NCBI GenBank assembly: GCA_004151065.3
Contig: NWUY0300041743.1
Span: forward strand, 33,617 to 58,911
DNA from: Larix sibirica
Taxonomy: Eukaryota > Streptophyta > Pinopsida > Pinales > Pinaceae
DNA: 25,295 nucleotides
Direction of reading: 5' to 3'
Shown in pieces: positions 1 to 9,749 of this stretch (position 1 is the stretch's first letter; each line of letters starts with the position of its first letter). Below the pieces are notes generated by a model. That model ran no database searches. It was not told where the DNA came from and was given only the letters and a program-made list of their open reading frames with translations. The position numbers and the translations under genes are program-made.

Positions 1-386
1 AGAATTACGTTAGGGTTTCCCAACCAACAACCCTTTTAAGCTTTTGTATAATCAACTGTTTACAATGGGTGGAGTTGCCACAACTCGCCAGAGCTCCGGC
101 GTGAGCCCAAACAGCAACACACTTTACAACATATTTACAAAATACAAAGAGTGGAGTTGAAACCTTCTGCGGGCATCCAACACTCAAGACTACCGACTTC
201 TGCAACCCCTGGATGCTGTCGAACTGTCTCACAGTGCAACCCGGAACGAGTGCGAACCTACCAAGTTCACCTCTTCTGCAACCGGATTTTGCTGGAACGA
301 ATTATGCTTGGAGTACTTCCCTAGCTCGTGCGACCTCTTTCCTTGTCTGAATTCCTTGCTTTCCTTCTTGCATCTATGCCTAAGCC

Positions 387-394
387 TTTTTATA
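387..394 (-). promoter_or_regulatory. TATA box copy in 3' LTR
   Basis: The minus strand reads TATAAAAA here, at the place equivalent to the TATA-like box of the other LTR. In a 3' LTR it would not drive the element itself but could fire outward into the left flank. No activity can be inferred. Confidence 0.4.
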
Positions 395-569
395 TGTTGT
401 CGTGTGGAAGGGTGCAACCCAACTTGGGAGCCCCTTTGCTTGGTGTGCATTCCAAGTCACCACCGCCTTACCACTTGCAATCGCATGGTCCAAGTCCCCC
501 ACAAAGTGCACGTCTTGGTTCGTTGGATGGGCATTGTCCATTGGGATTCCAATATGAGTTTCCTATCGA

Positions 570-719
570 GCTTGCATCCTGAGTTCAGGGATAATCTTCC
601 ATCACGTGTTCGGTGAGGAGCTTCCATCCCGTATTCATGATCTGGCTTCCAACCCGAGTTCATGCTCTGGATTCCAGCCCGAGTCCGTGCTCTGACTTCC
701 AACTTGAGCTCGTTCCTGT
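570..719. repeat. 25-bp minisatellite x6 in 3' LTR
   Basis: Six consecutive 25-base units begin at 570, 595, 620, 645, 670 and 695. Each starts with a version of GCTTCCAWCC and ends near GCTCTG or an equivalent. The units are degenerate but keep exact 25-base spacing. The same array is in the other LTR at 5017-5166, so it existed before this copy inserted. Confidence 0.8.
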
Positions 720-1125
720 CCGTGCCCATGCCATGGTCCGTCGCATCTAAGTGTTAGTCCTTTGTGCACTACTTGGTTGGAGTATGTGGGCGCTTAGACC
801 AGCGCGCCACAACTCCCAATTCTTAAGTGCGTCCAATTTTCCAAGGGTGCGCCCAACGACCCTTTCCTTTCCAACATGTCGATGTGGTAATGTGCCCCAC
901 TCTCGGGATTTCCATGCACCGAGGTTGAGTGTGGGCGTCGTTGTGTGGAAGCGCGACCAAGTCTGGTCCACGCGCCCCACCATCAGTTCCGTCACTTGGT
1001 CGCTTGCCTACTTGCCAAGTCCTTAGCCGACCGAAACGTCGTTTTGCCCAGTTGGGCGGGAGTGCAATACTCCCATGGGTGTGTGGGCGTCGTGCCCGAA
1101 TGTGCTAAAATTCGTGGCTGTGACA

Positions 1126-1138
1126 ACCTCCCCCACTT
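1126..1138 (-). promoter_or_regulatory. Polypurine tract (PPT)
   Basis: On the minus strand AAGTGGGGGAGGT lies directly before the TGTCACAGCC start of the 3' LTR. A purine-rich run next to the 3' LTR is where plus-strand DNA synthesis is primed in LTR retrotransposons. Its position also fixes the element's orientation. Confidence 0.85.
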
Positions 1139-1586
1139 AAAATGCTTGTTGTCCTCGTCAAGGAGTCTGAAATGCCTGCACTTCCAAAAGTTGATGCTGC
1201 TACACCGCACCATACTTTTCTAGCTAAGTCCCCACTGCCTGTGTGTCACTCTGCCAGTACACTAGTCTCGTTTCCCTTCGTCGTCTACACTATCCGAGTG
1301 ATCAAGTTGTCCACTAAGATTCCTTTGGTCTCTGTTTCCTAGTCCTCTCCGCATCAGCTTCACACTTGGTGACTTTTCTGTTGTCGAATGAAGCTTTCCC
1401 GCCTCATCCACTTGTTGGCTTCGTTCCGGTATGGCTCCCCGAGAAGCACCCGCGGCCTTCCTACCTGTGCCAAGGGTAGCGGTCGTGCCAAATCTGTGTC
1501 TTACCAAAAGAAGATGGAAGACGGTGTTGTCGCACCTTACCCAAAACTTTCTTTGCCTTCCTTTGGTTCTCTGCTTTATGGCTTAA
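1139..1586 (-). other. 3' internal region of the LTR element, no recognised domain
   Basis: This lies between the coiled-coil remnant and the polypurine tract. One minus-strand frame is open over 1262-1507 (about 80 codons, Arg/Ser/Gly-rich) but shows no motif I recognise. Nothing resembles integrase (HHCC, DDE) or RNase H. It is probably untranslated or decayed 3' sequence of the element. Confidence 0.4.
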
Positions 1587-2092
1587 TTATAGAAGAAGTG
1601 GCATGTTGTTCCCAATCGTTCTGTTCCCTTCATCGAACAACCTTTGCGCTTCAGGGTCGTCTAGCCATACATCGGTTGCAACCGAAGTGTCCCCTTCATG
1701 TGCTAGTGACGCAGCCAGTTCAACCACCTTATCACGTTGTCGTTCTTCCGTATCCTTGCAGAACTTAGTGAGTTTTTCCAAACTTGTTACTGTCATTTCC
1801 ATAACCTTCTCCATGTTCGTAAGTCGCTGCTCCAACAATCTGTCTGCTTCCTTGGATGCGAGGCGTTCCTCCAAGTGAACAACCTCTTATTTGCCGATGC
1901 ATTCCCTACAATGTTCTCCCTCGTTGATCTTCTTGTGAGTATTTGCTGAGAAGGTGGAAGCTGTCAATGCTATCACCTTTCATTCTCTCAGCAACTTCTT
2001 CACGTTTCGCATGAATATTGGGTCCCTCCTTACTAGAAACGCTAGGTTGTCTATGTGGGGTAGATGAGCCACCTTCTCCTTCTTCGTGAATT
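1587..2092 (-). pseudogene. Coiled-coil coding remnant 3' of gag-protease
   Basis: Downstream of the protease, in the position where RT would normally start, the minus strand encodes two blocks in different frames. The first (about 2088-1925) is Gly/Ser/Glu-rich and includes EEVAERMKGD. The second (about 1874-1587) is charged and heptad-like, with EERLASKEADRLLEQRL and later LEKLTKFCKD, then an acidic end; it looks like a parallel coiled coil. A frameshift near 1930 and one stop near 1890 separate them. I do not recognise the family. It could be an extra ORF of a non-autonomous lineage or the residue of a rearranged element. It is not RT, RNase H or integrase. Coding character is inferred from composition only. 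Confidence 0.45.
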
Positions 2093-2093
2093 T

Positions 2094-3705
2094 TTATCCA
2101 AGTACAACATCAAAGTCATCCATAGGAATGACCGTGAAATCACTCACGCTCGTCCATTCTCCAATCCTTAGAGAAACTTGGCAAGCCAATCCCACTACTC
2201 TTTCAACTCCTGAGTTTACTGCCTTGAACATATTCACCCCTGGTTCAATCCGTAGATTGAGTTGCTCTGCCACTTCCATTTTGACGAAGTTGTGCATGTC
2301 ACCAATGTCAACTAAGGCCAAAACCTGTTGTCCGTTTAACTCTACTGGAACATAACTCAGTTTGTTGAAGTCTGCGTCTGTCGTGACTTTCGGTTCTTCA
2401 AGAACCGCGTTCAATACCTGTAAAATGCCAACCGAAGGCTCTTCCTGTTCCACCGTTGCTAGCTTCTGCGATCGCAATGGACCATTTTTAGCATAGTGAT
2501 TCTTTGCACATATGTAGCAAGAAATTGTCCTTCCTTTCTCCTTAGGAACGTCGACATTTTTGGATGGTTCTTCCTCACGCTTGCCACCGTTCTTAGGCCT
2601 ATTTTTATGCCTCTTCTTGAATTTGCCTTGATGCTTTTTTCCAGCCTCCTCATTGTTTATGGCTTCATCTTTCCCGCCAGCCTGAAAATCATGCAACTTC
2701 TTTGCGGCAGAAATAGCTTCAACAAGGGTCGTCACTCCCTGACGTCGCAAGTTAGCTTGCGCCCAAGTCCACAGACCATTCATAAAGTGATACAAACGAT
2801 CCTCGTCGCTCATGCCCTTTATCTCCAGCATCACGTTGGTGTAGGATTTAATATAAGCCTGAATCCGCGTGGTGTGCTTAATCCTCATAAGCTCATTCCT
2901 CGCAACCCAACTTTGGTTTCCGGGACCAAACTGTGCTTTGAGAGCATCCTTCATTTTCGTCCAGTTTTTGATCTATTTCGTTATCTTGTCGGTGGCCAAA
3001 TCTTCTGCATGGTTCCTCCACTAAAGCTTCGTTGTAGCTGTGAGAAACATTGCGGCAATGCTCACCTTAGACTCTTCTGAACTTCCGTTCATCTGTTATA
3101 TGTACTGCTCCACGTCCCAACAGAAGTTTCCAAGCAACTTAGCATTTCGTGTCCCATCAAACAGTTCCAGATCTTTCATGCGGATCTTCATAGTAGCTCC
3201 CGTACTAGATCCTTGATCCAACACTCGTTTCAACACTACAATCGTGACGTCTTGGTCCTTTAAGCGAAGTTGAAGTTGCTCCAAAACTTCTTCAAGATTC
3301 TTGACTCGACCCTCCGTGTCTTTTTTAATCACTACGTGCAACACATCTGTTGCATCCTTGCATTCTGCCATGGCTTTGTTGAAAGCCTTCTGCATTTTTT
3401 CCACTTCAGTAACCAAAGTCGCAACCTTTTCTCAATGGGCATAGAACAATTCGCTAAACTGCTCCATGTTCTTCTCCATTGCAAAAAATTTGTGTTTCAC
3501 CTTGGTGGCTTTTGGTCCTGGTTCTTCATGAACAGACTCTTCCCCTTCTGAAGGTACTTCTGGCTCTTCCTATGACTCAAAAACCAGGTCTATGTTTCGC
3601 TTCCCCATCCCAATCTTCGAAATGGGATATGAATCCAAGCTCTTCCGAACTTTCTTCTTAATCGTTCCACCTCCATCTACCAATTTTCTCCCTTACAACA
3701 CTCAT
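2094..3705 (-). pseudogene. Gag-protease polyprotein, Ty3/gypsy type, with several stops
   Basis: Gag forms the virus-like particle and the aspartic protease cuts it. The likely original start is the ATG at 3705-3703. Visible in order: an acidic N-terminal part; a coiled coil (about 3400-3230, with NLEEVLEQLQLRLKDQD); the capsid motif LELFDGTRNAKLL...WDVEQYI; a second capsid block (about 2954-2690, with FGPGNQSWVARNELM and FMNGLWTWAQANLRRQG); a basic stretch; a zinc knuckle CYICAKNHYAKNGP whose last Cys is replaced by Gly; and a retropepsin-like protease around ALVDIGDMHNFV, where the usual D-S/T-G is D-I-G. The frame ends right after DDFDVVLG with TAA. Breaks: a frameshift near 3690 and stops at 3570-3572, 3432-3434, 3096-3098, 3021-3023 and 2973-2975. 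The family is clear; this copy is non-functional. Confidence 0.85.
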
Positions 3706-4170
3706 TTGAGCAGGTTGCAAATCTGCACAAGGTGTCTTATTAGTGAAGCCTTGGTTCTATCTGAATTACTTGCTTTGTTTTGAGGTTCCCCAGCTAAGCA
3801 CACTCGTAAGAGTTGCAAAACGAACTCTTCTTTGCTCCAGCGACTAAGGCTCCAAGTCGCTTCACTTTTGCGCCCAAACTCTAAGTTTCTTCCAGACTTG
3901 GCCTCAAATCGTCCAACCTGTGTCAACCTGTAGTGAACTACAGCTCCTGCGGTTCTGCAGTTGCAAGCTTCAGACTTGCGGCTCTGTCCAGTTGTAAACC
4001 CACCGAATTCTAGCACTGTGACCACTTTAGCAAACCTTTGTCAACTGTCGCAGCAATCTGTTCTGAAACCTTGTTCGCAAAATAGTCGCACTCTGAAACG
4101 TGCTCTAATACCACATGTTCGCAAGAATAGTGGTGAAGAGCTTTTCCTCAACTCTCCAATTGCAACAATG
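3706..4170 (-). other. 5' leader of the LTR element
   Basis: Sequence between the primer-binding site and the gag start. A minus-strand frame is open across 3702-4025, but its product (rich in Arg, Ser and Gly) matches nothing I know and ends just inside gag. I treat it as untranslated leader. It would carry packaging and dimerisation signals, none of which I can identify. Confidence 0.5.
4101..4113 (-). promoter_or_regulatory. Second primer-binding-site-like motif
   Basis: The minus strand reads TGGTATTAGAGCA. This is closer to the canonical initiator-Met PBS (TGGTATCAGAGC) than the copy next to the LTR, but it lies about 70 bases inside the leader. The 11-base core and the flanking CATGT are shared with 4171-4190, so it is probably a local duplication of the PBS region. 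Confidence 0.45.
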
Positions 4171-4184
4171 GTTCTCTAATACCA
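4171..4184 (-). promoter_or_regulatory. Primer-binding site, initiator-Met tRNA type
   Basis: The minus strand reads TGGTATTAGAGAAC, two bases after the ...TATGACA end of the 5' LTR. The usual plant PBS complementary to the 3' end of initiator-Met tRNA is TGGTATCAGAGC, so this copy has a C-to-T change and a changed end. The position two bases from the LTR is typical. Confidence 0.8.
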
Positions 4185-4833
4185 CATGTCATAGCCACAG
4201 TCACTCATTAATCCCCAGCATCTAACTGCGGTGTGCAACACTACCCGGGAATGACTTGAGGGCGTGACCAACTCAAATGTTCACCGACAGACTACGCCTA
4301 ACCTGCGGAAACTTTTCAACTTAACACTTTACTCGTTTAACTTGTTTACTTACTAGCATGTTACACTAGCATCAACACTTAACCAAATTTAACATGTGCA
4401 CAACAATACAAGTAAAACACAACACAGAATTAAGTTGGGGTTTCCAAACCAGCAACCCTTAAGATTTTGTATAATCAACTATTTACAATTGGTGGAGTTT
4501 CCACAACTCGATAGAGCTTCGGCGTGAGCCCAACCAGCAACATGCCTTACAACAGATTTACAAAATACAAAGAGTGGAGTTGACCCCTCCTGCAGGAGTC
4601 CAACTCGCAAGACTGTCGACTTCTGCAACCTCTGGATGCTGCCAAACTGTCTCACTGTGAAACCCGGAACGAGTGCAAACCTTCCAAGCTCATCTCTTCT
4701 GCAACCCTATTGCAACCGTATTTTGTTGGAACGGATTGTGCATGAAGGACGAGCTTGGAGTACCTCCCTAGCTCGTGCAACCTCTTGCCTTGTCTGAATT
4801 CCTTGCTTGTCTTCTTGCATCTAGGCCTAATCC

Positions 4834-4841
4834 TTTTTATA
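4834..4841 (-). promoter_or_regulatory. TATA box of the 5' LTR promoter
   Basis: The minus strand reads ACATATAAAAAGG with TATAAAAA as core, conserved in the other LTR at 387-394. If used, transcription would begin roughly 30 bases further along the minus strand, near 4800, making U3 about 770 bases. The start site is inferred, not seen. Confidence 0.5.
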
Positions 4842-5016
4842 TGTTGTCATGTGGGAGGGCGTGACCCATCTTGGGCGCCCCTTTGCTTGGCGTCCACTCC
4901 AATTCACTATCGCCTTACCACTTGCAACCGAATGGTCCAAGTCCCCCACAAAGTGTGTGTTTTGGTCCATTGGATGAGCGTTGTCCATTGGGATTCTGAC
5001 CCAAGTTGCCTGTCAA

Positions 5017-5166
5017 GCTTCCATCCTGAGCTGAGGGAGAAGCTTCCATCACGTGTTCGGCGAGGAGCTTCCATCCTGTGTTCACGCTTTGGCTTCCAAC
5101 CCAAGTTCGTGCTCTGGCTTCCAACCCGATTTTGTGCTCCGGCTTCCAACCTGAGCTCGTTCCTGT
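5017..5166. repeat. 25-bp minisatellite x6 in 5' LTR (U3)
   Basis: Units begin at 5017, 5042, 5067, 5092, 5117 and 5142, all starting GCTTCCA. On the minus strand the array lies about 175-325 bases upstream of the TATA-like box, inside U3, where repeated enhancer elements often occur in LTR retrotransposons. An enhancer role is inference from position only. Confidence 0.85.
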
Positions 5167-5572
5167 CCGCGCCCATGCCATGGTTCGTCGCATCTAAGTG
5201 TTAGTCCTTTGGGAGTTGCTTGTGTGGAGTATGTGGGCGCTTGGAACAACGCGCCACAACTCCCAACTCTTAAGTGCTTTCGATGGTCCAAGGGTGCTCC
5301 CGGCGCCCCTTTCCTTGCCAACGTGTTGATGTGGTAATGCTCCCCACTCCCGAGCTTGTTGTGCGCCGAGGTTGAGTGTGGGCGTCGTTGTGTGGGAGCA
5401 CGCCCAAGTTTGTTCCATGTGCCCCACCATCCATTCTGTCACTTGGTCGCTTGCCTACTCACCAAGTCCTTAGCCGACCGAAATGTCGTTTTTCCCAGCC
5501 AGGTGGGAGTGCAAGACTCCCATGGGTGTGTGGGCGTCGTGCCCGAATGTGCTAAAATTCATGGCTGTGACA

Positions 5573-6959
5573 GACACGTCTAATGATTGGGTAGGGAATT
5601 TAATGCAAGGGTGTTGGAAGAATGATTAAATGGAGTGACGAATTGAATCCATGTGTGAGTTAATTTCATAAGGTAAGTGTTAAAATGAGAACCCAGCTCA
5701 ACATGCAACCATGCAAGAAGAGAAACAACCATACCAATGGTGTGTACAACTTACTAGAGGGTTTGTACAATTTGTGGCGATGCCCAATTACTTCAATAAA
5801 CCTTGCTTTGTTATGTACAACCCATCTAAATGCCATTGATCTCCACATACTTGAATTCTCAGTATTTAACGACAAAATTAGAAGCTCGGTTAAACAATTA
5901 CAACAACCATTTCTTGACAGAACTTGATTTCAATGCTTCAAGTGTAATGGATGCTAGATATCTGTTAGTTGTTTCTAGTCGCAGCAGATAAGGGAAAATC
6001 AATTTTTTGGGCATAAGCTAACAAAATAAAATATGGTTGATCATATTAATCGAAAAAACACATTGTAGGTTTATTGGTAAATATGTCAAACTTGGGCTAG
6101 TTGGAGTGCAACATATCCCTATGAGTTGATGTCTATAGCAGACACACCAACTAGCATACAACATTCCAAAGACGGTGTCGTGGTTTCTTTAATCCAACAC
6201 AATACGGAGCCAGTTTACACAAAAATCGGTTAAATGAAATGGAACGACAAGCCATGACTTAACAACCAATAGTGAGAATGTTCATTAATCATAATCCATC
6301 AAATACATGGTGATTCACTCACAATAAACATGTTAATTTACCCAAGGAACACAAATGGGAAACCTAGCATTGAATGGTTGCTGAGCCAATTTCAAGAATC
6401 TCTTATTATAATGTGGCTAATGGTTATTGTGCATCCTCACTTGTTGGCCGACAAAGAAAACCCTTTGTGAGCCTATTACAATAAGATATAGGTAAATCTA
6501 AGGGCATTGGGTAGTGTAAGCGTCCTTGTCCTTTCATTTCCCATTGCTAAACTTTTTCTCCATTTTTTAATTTTATTTCTTGTTTCATTTAAATTTTTTT
6601 TCTCTCATGTAAATTTTTTTATTGCTTATTTTCTTTTATTATTTTCACCTTCAATAATTGTTGAATTGCACTTAAGTACCAAGTCTTACAACCATTTGTT
6701 ATGTTCAAATCCATTTCATATCAATAAAACACATATTGGATATAATCCTTAGGTTGGTTGTGGGAATGATTTTAGATTGTTGAATCCTTTCATAAATTCA
6801 TTACATGAATGAGGTATATTTTATTTAAGACAAGTTGTCTCCCAAGATCTCCCCTAGTGGGTAGAGATGCATATGAGAGGGATTCCTTTACAATAGAACT
6901 TAGAAGAAGCCATGTGAGGGTAAAGGATGATGAGGATGAACAACTCCAGTCCAAAAATC
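5573..6959. other. Gene-free AT-rich stretch
   Basis: There is no convincing coding frame, RNA gene or structured repeat. The open frames around 5685-5927 and 6507-6752 have no domain, and the latter is just a T-rich tract read as Phe/Leu. The first bases after the LTR (GACAC) are the candidate target duplication. Confidence 0.6.
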
Positions 6960-7870
6960 TAAGTAGATGAATATATACTTTGAAAGTTGGATATATGATT
7001 TTTTGTGAAGTTGCAGGGGTAGATAAGGCTCTTTCGTGGTGGAAAGATATTTGTAGGTCTAGATGTTTATTGAAAGATCATATATTTATTGGCTTGCTTT
7101 GGAAAATAAATCCCTTACCTAGGAATCCATCCAAAAGAGAAACAAGCATGACCCAACAAATGACCAGTGTTCAAAGTTCAAGAGGAAACTATTAGTCATC
7201 TCTTGATTTCATGTTCATATACCCATCAGGTATGGAACGAGTTAGGAGAGCTTATAGCCATAAGAGATGCTTGGAATGGAGTCACTATTGAAGATAGTCT
7301 AATATATTGGTGAACTAATTCAACCCTAAAAAACCTCAAATCTATTCCTATGATAGTTGCCTAGGGTATGTGGTTGGCTCAAAATGCAAGCCTATTTGAT
7401 AATAGATATATACTTCCTCTCCAATGTCCAATTTAGAGTAAATCTACCATAAAAATATGAGGTGGGTTGTGGCTAAATGGATTAAGATATTGGGAGCTTG
7501 GGATTACTTTGATGGTGCTTATCAATGGGACCGCTCCTCTTGTGGTATTGGTGGTGTGATTTATCTAAATCATTTTCACATTTTCAAGTTAAAAACCAAC
7601 ATTGATAGAAGTACAAACAATTATGTTAAATTGATAACCCTAAAACTATTGTTGTTTGACACTTTGGAAAGAAGATTACTAAAATTCAAACTTTTGGTGA
7701 TTATATGGTGGCGATGAATTGGATGTAAGGCATCATTAATATGGAAAATTTCATATTAGGGCCATATTCAATGAGATTAAAGTGTATTGAACACACTAAA
7801 TTTTCATCACACCCACCAGGAGCGAAATGGAGAAGTGGACAAACTTTGAAAGGCAAGTCCTCAACTAGAT
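6960..7870 (+). pseudogene. LINE copy 1: zinc-binding and RNase H remnant
   Basis: This is the C-terminal end of an L1-type LINE polyprotein, in several frames. About 6975-7110 gives the LxVGYMIFCEV...WWKDI block that precedes the zinc-binding region in plant LINEs. About 7180-7310 gives EETISHLLISCSYTHQVWNELG, which holds the His and last Cys of the zf-RVT motif; the CxxC part is lost. An RNase H domain follows from about 7490: DYFDGA with the first catalytic Asp, then GIGGVIYLN; another frame gives a FGDY version of the second-Asp motif; and near 7815-7850 the HxxRxxN-like end with the frame ending in LS appears. No RT is recognisable upstream, so the copy is 5'-truncated. It is the most decayed of the four. 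Confidence 0.7.
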
Positions 7871-8035
7871 CCAAGGTAGTAGCATATTCAAGAGCTTAAA
7901 GATCAGTAACCCCATGAATATTTTCACTCCTCTTTTTTTGATTTTGTATTCTTTGGATTTAGTATTATAGATTGTGTTGTATATGATGTGTATGTGGCTT
8001 TGCTTTATTAAGAGAACTTTTCTGCTTTTTTTATC
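7871..8035 (+). mobile_element. LINE copy 1 3' untranslated tail
   Basis: T-rich 3' sequence ending in GGCTTTGCTTTATTAAGAG and a T-run. It loosely resembles the tail motif shared by the other LINE copies, but the paired stem is no longer intact. The end is estimated where LINE copy 2 begins. Confidence 0.4.
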
Positions 8036-8070
8036 ACCTTTTTTACGACTATTAGGGAACTTTACGTAAT

Positions 8071-8194
8071 CTATAATGATGCACCATTAGAGAAACTTTT
8101 ATGCCCCATTATGGTACTCTTTGGTATTGGTTCTATAATGATGCACCATTAGAGAAACTTGTATGCCCTATTATGGTACTCTTTGGTATTGGTT
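8071..8194 (+). repeat. 62-bp tandem duplication
   Basis: Units 8071-8132 and 8133-8194 are nearly identical (for example, both contain ATGATGCACCATTAGAGAAA). The second unit runs into the RT frame, so the duplication lies across the RT catalytic region of LINE copy 2. A more degraded partial third copy may precede it near 8047. Confidence 0.9.
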
Positions 8195-9487
8195 CTATTG
8201 AGGAATGGCCACAGCTCTCAAATATCATCAAGCTTTTTCGTTCTGCCTCAAGTATGGAAATGAGCCTAAGCAAATCTTCTTTTATGTTTCATAATATGGA
8301 GGAAAATATACTTCATCATATCGTTGATTTATGGCCATATGGAATGTCTCCAATTGAGAATGGGTTTAAGTACCTGGGTTTTTTTATAAAACCAAATTCG
8401 TACAAGATTTCAGATTGGTATTGGCTGGTTAAGAGATTTGAAAAAATAATAGATCAATGGGTCTTTAAATACCTCTCTTTGGGAGGCATACTCACCCTTT
8501 TGAAGGTTGTCCTCATTAGTATGCATGTATATTGGCTCTCCTTGGTTTTGGTTCCTAAAACAGTCATACATATGATAAGGAAAATTATATTTAACTTTGT
8601 ATGGTCAGGGAACTCTCAAGGAGGTAAGATGCACCTTACGAAGTGGGAAAGGATATATGTTCCTAAAAATTTCAGGGGATGGAATATAAAAAATCTATTA
8701 TGGTTTAACAATGCTTTGTGTTTAAAGAGCATGTGGAGATGCATTTTTGGATCGGGATTATGGACAGAAATTGTTCAAGAAAAGTACATAAAAGATGACC
8801 TTATCAGTTGGTTAAGAAATCTGAAAAAAAAAACAAAAAAACAAAAAAAAATCTTCAATAATTTGGAGAAGTTTTCTCAAAATTTATCCTTGGTTTAGTA
8901 GTCACTTATCTTGGCTCATTGGAAATGGTTGCAAAGTACGGATTGGAATCGATCCATACATTGGTAATGATAAAAACTTCATTCTCTTGCCTGGAATCTG
9001 TGATTATATTTCTAGATTGGGTTTCAGAACTATGGATCATATCAAGAAACCTAGGTGGATTAGCAACTCCTCAAGCTATTGGTTTACGGCCCAGGATATC
9101 GGCCTTGAAAATGACTTAATTGAAGAATGGAATCAATATATTTTGTATCTCAACATGGCTGGTATTAGATTATCCTCTTCAAAAGATAGAATTGTTTGGT
9201 ATTTCAACAACAAATCTGAAACCATTTCTACCAAAAACGTGTACTCAACAATTGTGCATGCTCAGGTCAACCTGGTTCCAAAATGGTGGTATATTGAAAT
9301 GTGGAAATGGCATATTCCACTAAAGATAAAGTTTTTACTATGGCTGGCGATGGAAGACTGCATTCTCACTTGGAGTAACCTTGTATGTAGGGGATGGAAT
9401 GGACCCAGTATTTGCTCTCTCTGCAGAAATCATGAAGAAATTGTTTCACATATTTTCATTGACTGTGCCTTCTCCAAATTTGTTTGA
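8133..9487 (+). pseudogene. LINE copy 2: RT palm end to zinc-binding domain
   Basis: Reverse transcriptase nicks-and-copies LINE RNA at the target. Visible: LVCPIMVLFGIGSIEEW, where LINE RTs normally have F-x-D-D-x-x-L-F-G, so both catalytic Asp are gone; then MEMSLSKSSFM, GFKYLGFFIKPN and the thumb region with WKYLSLGG-like KYLSLGGILTLLKVVL and VYWLSLV. Near 8824-8850 there is an A-rich insertion and a frame change. The next frame gives IGNGCKVRIGIDPYIG, then WWYIEMWKWHIPLKIKFLLW and the zf-RVT zinc-binding motif CSLCRNHEEIVSHIFIDC. A stop at 9485-9487 (TGA) interrupts it. It matches the plant L1 layout and is clearly inactive. Confidence 0.85.
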
Positions 9488-9749
9488 TCTTCAATTTGTA
9501 ACATTCTATCTTTAAAGGATAGATGGGGTTCGACTTCCTTGGAAGATGCGTTATATTAATGGTGCATATCTCAGCCTCAACGCAAAACTCTTCCAACTTT
9601 TGTGGTATGGATTATATGGAAAACCAGGAATGTATTGATTTTTTAGGATAAAAGGATACCCCTTTCTCAGACTGTCTACAATAGCATTGCTATGTATAAC
9701 ACTTCCAGAACATTATCCCCTCCAAATGTTAAGGAATGCTTGCTGAAAA

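Larger units (their letters stand above)
1..1125 (-). repeat. 3' LTR (partial, cut by window start)
   Basis: This stretch matches 4426-5572 of the other LTR with many substitutions and a few small indels. The right edge is fixed at 1125, where both LTR copies stop matching, both reading CTGTGACA. On the minus strand it therefore starts TGTCACAGCCACG, directly after the polypurine tract. The left part, including the expected TG at the far end, is missing. Open frames on both strands inside it are side effects of its higher GC content and are not genes. Confidence 0.9.
1..5572 (-). mobile_element. Ty3/gypsy-like LTR retrotransposon, non-autonomous
   Basis: Two long direct repeats (1-1125 and 4187-5572) flank an internal region of about 3.06 kb (1126-4186). 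Read on the minus strand, the order is 5' LTR, primer-binding site, leader, gag-protease, coiled-coil remnant, polypurine tract, 3' LTR. Position 1 aligns with 4426, so about 239 bases of the 3' LTR lie outside the window. The gag and protease resemble plant Ty3/gypsy (Metaviridae-type) elements. The internal region is too short for RT, RNase H and integrase, and none was seen, so the copy would depend on a relative for mobility. Numerous stops and LTR divergence (roughly one difference in eight in one 76-base stretch compared by eye) indicate an old, dead insertion. The target-site duplication cannot be checked because the other flank is off-window; its candidate right half is 5573-5577. Confidence 0.9.
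4187..5572 (-). repeat. 5' LTR (complete, 1386 bp)
   Basis: The boundaries are TG...CA on either strand: the plus strand begins TGTCATAGCCACAG at 4187 and ends CATGGCTGTGACA at 5572. The left edge abuts the PBS and the right edge is where it stops matching the other LTR. The two ends form a near-perfect 11-base inverted repeat (TGTCAYAGCCA), longer than the minimum. A TATA-like box and a six-unit minisatellite lie inside. Compared with the other LTR there are small indels near 4695-4760, including extra CTATTGCAACCG-like sequence. Confidence 0.9.

Noticed and set aside
308-1026. Open frames on both strands inside the LTRs
   Set aside because: Both LTR copies are relatively GC-rich and poor in stops; the frames are not conserved between copies and show no domains.
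5685-5927. 80-codon plus-strand frame after the LTR element
   Set aside because: No recognisable domain, ordinary composition, and no supporting context.
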